From Opitutus sp. (GTDB lineage: Bacteria; Verrucomicrobiota; Verrucomicrobiae; Opitutales; Opitutaceae), in NCBI GenBank assembly GCA_009695065.1, contig SIBR01000003.1, positions 62,001 through 126,000 of the forward strand: a DNA stretch of 64,000 nucleotides, read 5' to 3'. The stretch's first letter is position 1. Each line of letters begins with the position of its first letter. Below, one piece after another: positions 10,556-18,758 of this stretch. The notes under the pieces were generated by a model. That model was not told the origin of the DNA. It saw only the letters and a program-made list of their open reading frames with translations, and made no database searches. Both the position numbers and the translations under genes were made by a program.

Positions 10556-12339
10556 TGAAGGCCTCGCTCGACTGGCTGGATCAGCGGACCGGCTACAAAA
10601 AGCTGCTGCACGAGACGCTGTTCGAAAACGTGCCCGGCGGTGCGCGCTGGCGGTACGTCTGGGGCAGCACCCTCGTGTTCTGCTTCGCGATCCAGGTGGT
10701 GACCGGCCTCTTCCTCTGGCTCGCCTACAGCCCGAGTTCGCAGACAGCGTGGGAAAGCGTCTATTTCATCCAGCACGAAATGTGGGGCGGCTGGTTTCTG
10801 CGCGGCCTGCACCATTACACCGCCCAGGCGATGACCGTGCTGCTGGTGATCCACCTGATGCAGGTGGTCATCGACGGCGCCTACAAGGCGCCCCGCGAGG
10901 TCAATTTCTGGACGGGTGTGCTGCTGCTGCTGCTGGTGCTGGCGCTGTCGCTCACCGGCTATCTGTTGCCCTGGGACCAGAAGGGGTTCTGGGCCACCAA
11001 GGTCGCCACCAACATCGCGGCGATCACGCCGCTGATCGGCCCGGCGTTGCAGCGGGTGATCGTGGGCGGCAGCGACTACGGCCACCACACGCTGACGCGT
11101 TTCTTTGCGCTGCACGCCGGCATCATCCCGGGCGCGATCATCGCCTTCATCGTCGCCCATGTTTACCTCTTCCGCCGCCACGGCCTCACGCCCAAGGAGC
11201 CGCGGAAAAAATCCGACGCGGCGTTCTGGCCCGACCAGGTGCTGCGCGACGCGGTGGCGTGCCTGGCGGTGCTGCTCGTCGTCCTCTTCCTCGTGGTGCG
11301 GACCCACGGTGCCGAACTGGGGGCGCCCGCGGATCCATCCGAGCTGTTCTCCGCCGCGCGGCCCGAGTGGTATTTCCTCTTTCTCTTCGAACTCCTGAAA
11401 TATTTCTCCGGCGGCACCGAGATCTGGGGTGCGATCGTGCTGCCCACGGTGCTGCTGCTGGCGCTCGCCGCCATGCCCTTCGTGGGCAACTGGAAACTCG
11501 GCCATCGCTTCAACGTCGGTTTTCTCTGGGCGATGCTCGCCGGCGTGGCGCTCCTGTCCTTCCGCGCGTGGCGGGAAGACCAGCGCAATCCCGACTACGC
11601 CACCGCCGTCCGGTCCGCCCAGCGCGACGCCGAGCGCGTGATCGTCCTGGCGCAATCGGCGGACGGCATTCCGCCGACCGGCGCGGTGACGCTGCTGCGC
11701 GGCGACGCGTTGACGCAGGGCCCGAAGCTCTTCGCCAAAAACTGCGCGAGCTGCCATCGCTTCGACGGCCACGACGGACTGGGCGGCCAGCCGAAGGATC
11801 CGGTCTCCGCCTCCGACCTCAAGGGCTTCGCCAGCCGCGAATGGCTCACCGGTTTGCTCGACCCGAAACGGGTGGCCACGTCGCACTACCTTGGCGGGAC
11901 CAAGTTCCGCGACGGCAAGATGGTGAAATTTGTGCAGGAGGATGTCGCCGACTATTCCGCGGAGGAGCAGGCGCAGCTGCAAAAAACCGTCGTCGCGCTC
12001 TCCGCCGCAGCGCAATTGAAGGCGCAGCGCGACGCCGATGCCCGGGAGGCCGCGGTCATCATCGAAGGTAAAAAGTTACTGGCGGGTGACGTGATGAACT
12101 GCACCGAATGCCACAAATTTCACGACGCGGGCGAGGACGCGACCGGGCCGGACCTGACGGGCTTCGGTTCGCGCGAATGGCTGACGGCCTTGATTTCCGA
12201 TCCCGGCCACGAGCGTTTCTTCGGCGAGCGCAACGACCGCATGCCGGCCTTCGGCGCGAAAAAGATGCTCAGCCCCCAGGAGATCGGCCTCGTGGCCGAC
12301 TGGATCCGCGGCGAATGGTACGAGCCCGCCCGCCCGTGA
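10555..12339 (+). CDS. Cytochrome b fused to two C-terminal cytochrome c domains
   Basis: The membrane core of the quinol-oxidising complex, 594 residues. Residues about 1-370 form a complete cytochrome b. They include His pairs for two b hemes (HH near 85, H...H in the helix ending IVAHVYLFRRH) and the Qo-site PEWY motif near 269. The tail is periplasmic and contains two c-heme motifs, CASCH near 396 and CTECH near 515, about 120 residues apart. This suggests the fused c domains replace cytochrome c1 and pass electrons on directly. Coupled by one-base overlap to the Rieske gene. The b and c parts are joined without interruption, so the fusion is real in this sequence. Confidence 0.92.
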   Translation: MKASLDWLDQRTGYKKLLHETLFENVPGGARWRYVWGSTLVFCFAIQVVTGLFLWLAYSPSSQTAWESVYFIQHEMWGGWFLRGLHHYTAQAMTVLLVIHLMQVVIDGAYKAPREVNFWTGVLLLLLVLALSLTGYLLPWDQKGFWATKVATNIAAITPLIGPALQRVIVGGSDYGHHTLTRFFALHAGIIPGAIIAFIVAHVYLFRRHGLTPKEPRKKSDAAFWPDQVLRDAVACLAVLLVVLFLVVRTHGAELGAPADPSELFSAARPEWYFLFLFELLKYFSGGTEIWGAIVLPTVLLLALAAMPFVGNWKLGHRFNVGFLWAMLAGVALLSFRAWREDQRNPDYATAVRSAQRDAERVIVLAQSADGIPPTGAVTLLRGDALTQGPKLFAKNCASCHRFDGHDGLGGQPKDPVSASDLKGFASREWLTGLLDPKRVATSHYLGGTKFRDGKMVKFVQEDVADYSAEEQAQLQKTVVALSAAAQLKAQRDADAREAAVIIEGKKLLAGDVMNCTECHKFHDAGEDATGPDLTGFGSREWLTALISDPGHERFFGERNDRMPAFGAKKMLSPQEIGLVADWIRGEWYEPARP

Positions 12340-12357
12340 GCGGGCCTTCCCCGAGCC

Positions 12358-12910
12358 GTGTCGATCGCCGGTTACCTGCCCCGCCCACCCGCCTCGTTTG
12401 GCACGGCCCGGCTGGTCGGCCGCGCGCCGACGATGGTCCGGCGGTTTTCGCCGCCTATGCCGGCGATGCCGAAGTTACCCGCTATCTCAGCTGGCGGGCT
12501 TACGATCGCGTCGAACCACTGTCGGCGTTTCTCGGCGATTGCGCGGCGCACTGGGAACGGGGTGACGGCCACCTCGCCTGGCTGCTCTGTCTCAAGGGCA
12601 CCGATACGCCCATCGGCTCGATCGGAGTGACGTTCGAGGCTGGTGGCAGGGCGATGTTCGGCTACGTGCTGGGAAAAAAATTCTGGGGTACGGCTTCGCC
12701 GCCGAGGCCCTAACCTTCCTCGTGGAGTGGGCCCTGGCGCAGTCCACGATCTGGCGGGCCTGGGCGTTTTGTGACGTGGAGAACCCCGGCTCGGTGCGCG
12801 TGATGGAAAAAGCCGGCATGGTGCGCGAGGGCGTGCTGCGCCGCTGGCACGTGTGCCCCACCCTCGGCCCGGAACCGCGCGACTGCATCGTCTGCGCCAA
12901 GGTGCGGTAG
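12358..12910 (+). pseudogene. GNAT-family N-acetyltransferase, two frameshifts
   Basis: Three frames together make one RimJ-like GNAT protein. The N-terminus (GTARLVGR) is in the frame of a GTG at 12358. The middle (RADDGPAVFAAYAGDAEVTR... FGYVLGKKFWG) is in a second frame, entered near 12412-12430. The end (FAAEALTFLVEWA... VMEKAGMVREGVLRR) is in a third, entered at a GGGG run at 12685-12688, where one G appears missing. Such proteins acetylate small molecules or protein N-termini using acetyl-CoA. The pieces are well conserved, so the breaks are recent or artefactual. It directly follows the cytochrome operon on the same strand. Confidence 0.7.
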
Positions 12911-13049
12911 CGTCGCGGGCCACGTCGCGCAACGTAGCGTTTTCGCCCGCCAGGTTTTCCCCCAGGGGGCCTTCGCTTCAGCGCCTGCCCCGCGGTAACC
13001 CACCCGCGGCAGCTGGCCAATGGCGGGAAAGTGGGCCATGCTGCCGGCG

Positions 13050-13273
13050 ATGACCACCATCGCCCGCTGCCTCACGATCGATCAGGCCCTGTTCATTCGG
13101 TCGTTGCTCGACGGCTGCGGCGTCAAGGCGTTCGTGCCCGACGAACTCGCGGCGCAAACCGACCCGGTGATTTTTTCGGCAGCATGAACAGCATTCGCGT
13201 GCAGGTGAACGACGAGGACGCGGAGACGGCGCGGGCGATCCTCGCGCGCAACGATCTACCCGTCGCGACGTAG
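13050..13273 (+). pseudogene. DUF2007-like small protein, frameshift in a T6 run
   Basis: From the ATG at 13050 the frame reads MTTIARCLTIDQALFIRSLL... DPVIFSAA and stops at 13185-13187 after 45 residues. One extra T in the TTTTTT run at 13171-13176 would instead give FFGSMNSIRVQVNDEDAE... ARNDLPVAT, ending at 13273. That full 74-residue protein matches the DUF2007 putative signal-transducing family, whose typical members end with the VxVxxEDAExARxIL helix. As it stands the C-terminal half is lost. Homopolymer length should be checked before calling it dead. Confidence 0.6.
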
Positions 13274-13439
13274 CCGGTCGCCGTACGGGATTTTCCGTTC
13301 CGTTGGAGTCCGGGCGCGCGACGCCGCGCGTCCGGCTGGGTTACGCGCAGCGGCAACTTTTATCCGGAAATATCCCACCGGACGGGGCAACTGCTCCCCT
13401 GCGCCGGGGCGTCTTTCCGCTCGAATCCAAATCAACCAC

Positions 13440-13583
13440 ATGAAAACCGATCCCATCTCATTCACGATCCTCTCGTTCGTCATCCTCGCTGGGGTGATTC
13501 TCGCCTTCGTGGACCCGACCCCGGAATCGAGCCCGGCCCACAATTCCGTCAACCCGCCCCCGGCGGCGCAAACCGTCAAGTGA
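13440..13583 (+). CDS. Small single-pass membrane peptide, 47 residues
   Basis: An ATG-started frame reading MKTDPISFTILSFVILAGVI followed by LAFVDPTPESSP and a polar Pro/Ala/Asn tail ending QTVK. It has one hydrophobic helix (residues about 7-24) after a short charged start, a common plan for small membrane subunits or stress peptides. No strong ribosome-binding site is visible. No family is recognised; support is the clean composition, strong hydrophobic periodicity and an otherwise empty gap between a broken DUF2007 gene and the ABC transporter genes. Confidence 0.4.
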   Translation: MKTDPISFTILSFVILAGVILAFVDPTPESSPAHNSVNPPPAAQTVK

Positions 13584-13650
13584 CGTCGGGGCACGCAGCG
13601 CCCGCGCCCCTCAGCCGGACCGCCGCGCGTCCGCCGGTGGCGACGGGCCC

Positions 13651-14529
13651 TCAGCCCTTCAGCGCACCCGCGGCGATGCCCTTCACGATCTGCCGCTGCA
13701 ATAAAAGGTAGATCAGCAGAATCGGCAGGGTCACGAGCACGATCCCCGCGAAAAGCGAACCGTAGTCGCTGCGGTACTGCGCCGTGATCGAGAGGTTCGC
13801 GAGTCCGAGCGGCAGGGTGCGCGACCCACCCCCGACATCGCCGCTCGCGAGCATGAACGCAAAAAAGTACTCCTTCCACACGCCGATGAACTGGAAGATG
13901 GCCACCGTCACGAGCCCCGGCCGGGCGAGCGGCAGCATCACCCGCCAGAAGGCCGCGAATTCCCCGCAGCCGTCGATCACCGCGGCTTCGTAAAGCGTGC
14001 GGGGCAGCGACCGGAAAAAACCGGCGAGGATGAAGATCGCGAACGGCAGGCCGTTGGCGGTGTAGACGAGGATGAGGCCCCACCGTGAATTGAGCAGGCC
14101 GAGCAGGCGCAGCTCGAAAAACAACGGCACGATCGCGAGCTGCGCCGGGATCATCAGTCCCGCCAGAAACAGCCCGAAGACGAAACGCCCCGCCGGGTGA
14201 TGAAAGCGGGCGAGCGCATACGCGGCCATCGCCCCGAGCGCGACGATCAGCGTCACCGATGTCGTGGTGACGAGCACACTGTTGAAAAAATATTCGCCAA
14301 ACCGCGCCTCGTTCCAAGCCCGGGTGTAGTTCTCCGGGTGCAACTCGCCCGGAGCCGGCAGCGCAAACGCATCTCGAAAGATCGCGGTGTCGGCCTTGAG
14401 CGACGAGTAGGCCACCCAGAGCATCGGAAAAATCACCCAGCCGGCGTAGCCCAGCAGCGCCGTGAGGATCAGGCCCGACGAGAGCGATGCCGGTCCTCCG
14501 CGAGTGCCGGGTGGGGGCGGGTTTTCCAT
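13651..14529 (-). CDS. Carbohydrate ABC transporter permease (MalG/CUT1 type)
   Basis: An inner-membrane permease of a sugar importer. The 292-residue product has six predicted helices and the ATPase-docking EAA loop (YEAAVIDGCGEFAAFWRVML) near residue 180, with the conserved Gly and Leu-Pro spacing. The C-terminus GIAAGALKG is the standard CUT1 ending. It lies 40 bp downstream of the binding-protein/permease fusion on the same strand and is the second permease of that system. I chose the ATG at 14529, just before a Pro-rich cytoplasmic start. No ATPase gene is in the window; a shared MsmX/UgpC-like ATPase elsewhere is the usual solution. Confidence 0.9.
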   Translation of the reverse strand: MENPPPPGTRGGPASLSSGLILTALLGYAGWVIFPMLWVAYSSLKADTAIFRDAFALPAPGELHPENYTRAWNEARFGEYFFNSVLVTTTSVTLIVALGAMAAYALARFHHPAGRFVFGLFLAGLMIPAQLAIVPLFFELRLLGLLNSRWGLILVYTANGLPFAIFILAGFFRSLPRTLYEAAVIDGCGEFAAFWRVMLPLARPGLVTVAIFQFIGVWKEYFFAFMLASGDVGGGSRTLPLGLANLSITAQYRSDYGSLFAGIVLVTLPILLIYLLLQRQIVKGIAAGALKG

Positions 14530-14569
14530 TTGGGTGGGGCGATTTTCAGGTGCGCCGCGGAATTCCCGG

Positions 14570-16942
14570 TCAATGCTCCACCGGTTCCCGCCGGAGTCCG
14601 CACAACAGCAGCGCACTGCCCGCCGCCACCAGCAGGAAGAGCATGACCGCAATCGCCGTGGCGCGACCGATCTGAAAATCCTTGAACATCGAAGTCACCA
14701 TGAACGTGCCGAGCGTGTGCGTGGAGGTGTTCGGATCCTGATCGGTGAGCAGCCAGATCATTTCGAAGGCGTTCAACCCGGCGATGACGATGAACACCGC
14801 CGCGATGACCACGACCTCCCAGATCAGCGGCAGCGTGATGCTGAAGAATTGCCGGGCCGGGGACGCTCCGTCGAGTTCGGCCGCCTCGTAAAGCTGCGGA
14901 TCGATGCCCTCCATGGCGGCGAGGAAGAGAATGAGATTAAATCCGCAGGCCATCCAGATGTAGATCGGCACGAGCGACCAGTAGAGGTTGGCCTGCGCGA
15001 GCCACGGGTAACCGTCGAAGCCCCGTAGAGCCGCGAGGTGCAACCACTCCCCGAGCTTCACCAGCGCCGCGTTCGCGAGACCGCCGTGGGGCTGGTAAGC
15101 GCTCATCCACAGGAGCGTCGCCGCGATGCCACCGAGGAGATTCGGAAAGAGGAAAACCGCGCGAAAGAACTTCGCGCCCCAAACGCCGCGATGCAGCAGG
15201 CACGCGAGCGTCAGCGCCAGCGGCAACACGACGCTCGCGGGCACCAGCATCAGGAAGAGGTTGTTCCTGAGCGCCGCCCAGAACAGGTCGCTTTCGAAAA
15301 GCAGCCATTTGAAATTGAACCAGCCGGCCCACCGCTGCGCGCTGAGGCCGTCCCAGTGCGTGAACGCCCAGGCCAGCGCCATCGCGCCCGGCACGAGCAC
15401 GAGCGCCGCGTAAAGGAGGAAGGCCGGCCCGACAAAGCCGAACCCGACGCGCGCCCGGAGCCGGGCGAAGGCGCCTCCGTGCCCGGTCGGCGGTGGCGCG
15501 GCCGAACCCCGGTCGGCGCGACGCGACCGCCATTTCCAAACCACCAGCCAGACCGGCACCGCCGCCAAGCCGATCAACAGCAGCACCCCAGCGGTCGCAT
15601 GCCGATACTCGACGGCCTCGGGCGCGGCGGCGCGGGCCCGGTCGATTTCCGCCGCCGCCTCGATCCGCTCGGCGTATTCGCGCGGCGTGCTCCGGCCGTT
15701 CATGAGACTGATCCGCGCATCGACCACCGCCTGCCGGATGGCGGGTGGCTGCAGCATGACCTGGGGCATGTTGAACGCCTCCCGCGCCTGGTCGATCAGG
15801 GCCGCGGTCGATTGCATGCGGGGAGAAAAAGCGGCCAGCGGCACACGCACAGCCGCCGGCGCATCCGTGCGGCGCACGAACGCCTCGGCCCGCGCGCGGG
15901 AGGTCATGAAGCGTAGAAAATCAACGGTCAGCCGCTCCCGGGCGGCATCGCCCGTGGCGAACGCAAAAAAGCTTTCCGCGCTCGCCTGGATCGTGCCCGG
16001 ATCGGCCACCCCTTCGGGGAAAACCGGGAAATTCATGGCCCCAAGCTCGAAGCCGTCCGAAATCTTCGCGCCCATCTCGTAGAGCATCCACGAACCGGAG
16101 ACCACCATCGCGGCCCGGCCCTCGACGAACGCGAGCTGCGCGGCGGTGTGCGTGGCGCCCTCCCACCCGCGCACCGTGTAGTTTTGCGTGATGCGCTGGA
16201 GCACGCCGGCCGCGCGGATGTAGCGGGGATCGGTGCGAGCGCCGGGCGCCACGTCGTTCAAAGCCCGCCACGCCCCGGCTCCGGCGAGGTTGTAGAAGGC
16301 GGAGCGGACGATTGCGTCGGGATAATTTCCGTAAATCCCGGTGAGGCTGACCGGCGCGACGCCGGTCGTCTTGATACGATCGCACAGCGCGAAAAACTCG
16401 TCCCATGTCCGCGGCACGGACCAGCCGTGGTCCCGGAACAGCGCCGCGTTGTAGAAAATCGTCCAGCAAGAGTAGCTCAGCGGCACGCCGTAGATGCGGC
16501 CGTCGAAGCGCCACGTATCCAGCGCACCCGGCAGGAACGTGTCGCGCCAGCGGGCGTCACCCTCCCAGTTCGGACCGTCGAGATAGGGCGTGAGGTCGCG
16601 GATTTTCCCGGCGCGCACCAGCACGGGGATGAGCAGCTCACGGGGGAGCGCCGCATCCGGCAGGTGGCCGTCGATCATCCGGACCCGGAGTTTGTCCTGG
16701 ATCCGCGGGTCGCCGTAGAGATGGATGCGAACCGCCGGACGCTGCTTTTCGAATTCGCGCGCGGTTTCCTCGTAAAACGCGGTGCCGAAACCGCCGGAGA
16801 AAACGGGAATGTCGAGCTCGGCGGCGGTTAATCTACCGCTGAAAGCCAGCAGCAGCCACAGGCCTGCGGCGCGAACCAGTTTGGAGCGGTGAATCCCCAC
16901 CGCCCTGTCCAGGGCCCGTCGAATTCCGGCCGGGGTCATCAT
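14570..16942 (-). CDS. Fusion of extracellular solute-binding protein and CUT1 permease
   Basis: About 790 residues in one uninterrupted frame. After a signal/anchor helix (LWLLLAFSGRLTAA), residues about 40-440 are a family 1 extracellular sugar-binding protein: PVFSGGFGTAFYEETAREFE, GVPLSYSCWTIFYNAALF, ERLTVDFLRFMTS. A membrane helix near 465-485 follows, then a MalF-like permease with six helices (about 510-790) and an EAA loop YEAAELDGASPARQF near 682. The binding lobe would thus be tethered to the outer face of the inner membrane next to the channel. An in-frame GTG at 16993 is an alternative start. The substrate is unknown. It pairs with the MalG-like permease downstream. Confidence 0.88.
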   Translation of the reverse strand: MMTPAGIRRALDRAVGIHRSKLVRAAGLWLLLAFSGRLTAAELDIPVFSGGFGTAFYEETAREFEKQRPAVRIHLYGDPRIQDKLRVRMIDGHLPDAALPRELLIPVLVRAGKIRDLTPYLDGPNWEGDARWRDTFLPGALDTWRFDGRIYGVPLSYSCWTIFYNAALFRDHGWSVPRTWDEFFALCDRIKTTGVAPVSLTGIYGNYPDAIVRSAFYNLAGAGAWRALNDVAPGARTDPRYIRAAGVLQRITQNYTVRGWEGATHTAAQLAFVEGRAAMVVSGSWMLYEMGAKISDGFELGAMNFPVFPEGVADPGTIQASAESFFAFATGDAARERLTVDFLRFMTSRARAEAFVRRTDAPAAVRVPLAAFSPRMQSTAALIDQAREAFNMPQVMLQPPAIRQAVVDARISLMNGRSTPREYAERIEAAAEIDRARAAAPEAVEYRHATAGVLLLIGLAAVPVWLVVWKWRSRRADRGSAAPPPTGHGGAFARLRARVGFGFVGPAFLLYAALVLVPGAMALAWAFTHWDGLSAQRWAGWFNFKWLLFESDLFWAALRNNLFLMLVPASVVLPLALTLACLLHRGVWGAKFFRAVFLFPNLLGGIAATLLWMSAYQPHGGLANAALVKLGEWLHLAALRGFDGYPWLAQANLYWSLVPIYIWMACGFNLILFLAAMEGIDPQLYEAAELDGASPARQFFSITLPLIWEVVVIAAVFIVIAGLNAFEMIWLLTDQDPNTSTHTLGTFMVTSMFKDFQIGRATAIAVMLFLLVAAGSALLLCGLRREPVEH

Positions 16943-17274
16943 CTTGGGGTGGATCTCCGCGACCAAACCATGCCGGGAGGTTTCAGAAGGCACCGGTTTC
17001 GAATCGCGCCAACCGGGAATGACGTGAGTGCATGCAGGATGAACGGGTTTCAGGATAAACCGTCACGGAAGCGACAAGAAATAAACGCGGCGGGCCCGCG
17101 GCATAAGGGTGCGGCGAAGGCCCGGGTGGAACCGAGGAATAGCGTTGCTGCGCGAAAGTGCGGGGTTAGAGCTTGGCGTTTCATGGACGGAATGTGTGCA
17201 TTTTTCCGACGCGGCCGGTCCGCCGCCATGCCCCGGGCGACGACCCTTGTCCGCACCTGGCGGTGGAAGGCGGC
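16943..17274. other. Intergenic region with no supported gene
   Basis: A 332-bp gap between two divergently oriented transcription units, the ABC transporter on the minus strand and the RelE-like/pssA pair on the plus strand. I see no complete gene, no clear -10/-35 pair and no repeat. Open frames here are shadows. It presumably holds both promoters. No antitoxin-like gene is found in front of the RelE-like gene. Confidence 0.5.
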
Positions 17275-17625
17275 ATGTATCAGGTGAATTTTTCCGACCA
17301 GGCCATGGCGGAACTCAATCGCCTCGACAAACTGGCCCAGCTCGACGCGATCGATCCGATCAGCAGCTTGAGGCCGGCGGATCTGGCGCATCCCCGGGAA
17401 CCCCTCGGCTTCTTTCGGCGGGGCTCCAAGGCGTATTACCGCCTTCGCTCCGGCGAGTTTCGGTTCTACTTCCAGTCCCGGAGTGATTCGTTGCATGTGG
17501 ACTACATTTTGCACCGAAACTCGCTCGAGGATTTTCTTCTGCGCAACAAGCTGCCGGTTTCCGAGCAACAACTCGTCGAACAGGACTCCAAGTTTTGGAA
17601 ATACCTCGAAAGCCTGACGAAATGA
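17275..17625 (+). CDS. RelE/ParE-superfamily-like protein without a visible antitoxin
   Basis: A 116-residue protein starting MYQVNFSDQAMAELNRLDKL, which is the beta-strand then helix start of RelE/ParE toxins. It is followed by the basic core GSKAYYRLRSGEFRFYFQ that corresponds to the toxin-type YRLRxGxYRxxF strand. The C-terminus adds about 35 residues (HRNSLEDFLLRNKLPVSEQQ and on) beyond a minimal toxin. No antitoxin gene precedes or follows. Its stop overlaps the pssA start by four bases (ATGA), so the two are translationally coupled. It may be a tamed RelE-like regulator rather than an active toxin; that is inference. Confidence 0.65.
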   Translation: MYQVNFSDQAMAELNRLDKLAQLDAIDPISSLRPADLAHPREPLGFFRRGSKAYYRLRSGEFRFYFQSRSDSLHVDYILHRNSLEDFLLRNKLPVSEQQLVEQDSKFWKYLESLTK

Positions 17626-18512
17626 ATTCCGGCCGAAAACAAGAAGAGGAGGAGCTCGCGAAGCGCGAGGATCCGTACAACGTCACCCAGGCGAGCCGGA
17701 TCTATTTCTGGCCCAACTTGATGACGGCGGGCAACCTGTTCTGCGGGTTCTTGGCCGTGATCAACTGCATCCAGGCCCGCCTCGCGGAGTCCGCGGCCAG
17801 CGGCGAGTATCTGGGCTGGTCCGCAGCCGAGCACTATCGCTACGCCGTTTATCTGATTCTCGGGGCGGCGGTGTTCGATTCGCTCGACGGCCGGCTCGCC
17901 CGCATGGGTGGGCGCGAGTCCCTGTTCGGTGCGGAATTCGACTCGCTCGCGGACGTCGTGTCGTTCGGCATCGCACCCTCCCTGCTGATGTTCTACCTGA
18001 TTCTGTCGCCGACCCAGGGATATCTCTGGTTTCGCGAGATCGGCTGGTTCGTCGGTTTCGTCTACCTGCTGTGCGCCGCCATGCGGCTAGCCCGGTTCAA
18101 TGTCATCACGAACCCATTGCTCCACCCCGGGAAAAAAGAGACCAGCAAGGACTTCGTCGGCTTGCCGGTGCCGGCGGCGGCCGGTACAGTGGCCTCGGTC
18201 GTGCTTTTCTTGCTAAAGCTTTCGGAAACGGATCGGTCGTTGAAGAATTGGGCGCTTTCACTCCCGTTTCTGATGTTGCTGGTGGCGACGCTCATGGTGA
18301 GCACGATTCGCTATCCAAGCGGCAAGACTGTGGATCTTCAGACCAAGACGCGGTTGCGGACGTTCATTTTCGTTCTGCTCTTCATCGGATTGGTGATCCT
18401 TTACAAAGAGGTCGCATTTGTCGCGACGTGTCTGGGCTACATTTTCTTTGGTCTTTTCCACCATTTGCGACGCGCACGGGTGGGCGCTGGGGTGAAAGGT
18501 TCCGTGCCCTAG
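17622..18512 (+). CDS. pssA: CDP-diacylglycerol--serine O-phosphatidyltransferase
   Basis: Makes phosphatidylserine from CDP-diacylglycerol and serine in the inner membrane, the first step to phosphatidylethanolamine. The 296-residue protein has about eight hydrophobic helices and the CDP-alcohol phosphotransferase motif D-G-x2-A-R-x8-G-x3-D-x3-D, seen as DGRLARMGG... FGAEFDSLAD around residues 88-110, with all Asp residues present. The ATG at 17622 overlaps the stop of the RelE-like gene, and the N-terminus is a hydrophilic Lys/Glu-rich segment. No phosphatidylserine decarboxylase gene is nearby. Confidence 0.92.
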   Translation: MNSGRKQEEEELAKREDPYNVTQASRIYFWPNLMTAGNLFCGFLAVINCIQARLAESAASGEYLGWSAAEHYRYAVYLILGAAVFDSLDGRLARMGGRESLFGAEFDSLADVVSFGIAPSLLMFYLILSPTQGYLWFREIGWFVGFVYLLCAAMRLARFNVITNPLLHPGKKETSKDFVGLPVPAAAGTVASVVLFLLKLSETDRSLKNWALSLPFLMLLVATLMVSTIRYPSGKTVDLQTKTRLRTFIFVLLFIGLVILYKEVAFVATCLGYIFFGLFHHLRRARVGAGVKGSVP

Positions 18513-18665
18513 CACGCATGTGAACAAGTTGCGCGGCGGGCGGGGACATTTTCCCAACAAGTCGGCGCCTGCGAACAACCGGCCGGTTACTGGCAGCGGG
18601 CGGGAAGTTTCTCACCGCCTGAAAAGAACGGTTTTTTGAGGGAGAAAACCAAGTTACTGGTCTTG

Positions 18666-18694
18666 TTCGCAGCTTATATGAATACTGATATAAT
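18666..18694 (+). promoter_or_regulatory. Sigma-70-like promoter with extended -10, dnaN
   Basis: TTCGCA (4 of 6 matches to the -35 consensus) at 18666-18671, 17-bp spacer, then a perfect TATAAT at 18689-18694 preceded by TGA, giving an extended -10. It lies in an AT-rich pocket of a GC-rich sequence and would start transcription near 18701, leaving a leader of about 58 nt before dnaN. Confidence 0.65.
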
Positions 18695-18758
18695 TCCTTA
18701 TTGAACACATATCATTTTAGCCTTTGTTAGCTTCTCTAGTTAAGGTCCAGTCGCCCGC

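Noticed and set aside
17275..17625. Classical type II toxin-antitoxin module
   Set aside because: Only a RelE/ParE-like protein is present; no small antitoxin gene lies before or after it, and the next gene is pssA.
18513..18758. Replication origin near dnaN
   Set aside because: There is an AT-rich pocket but no cluster of DnaA boxes, no dnaA and no other origin genes. The pocket is explained by the extended -10 promoter.
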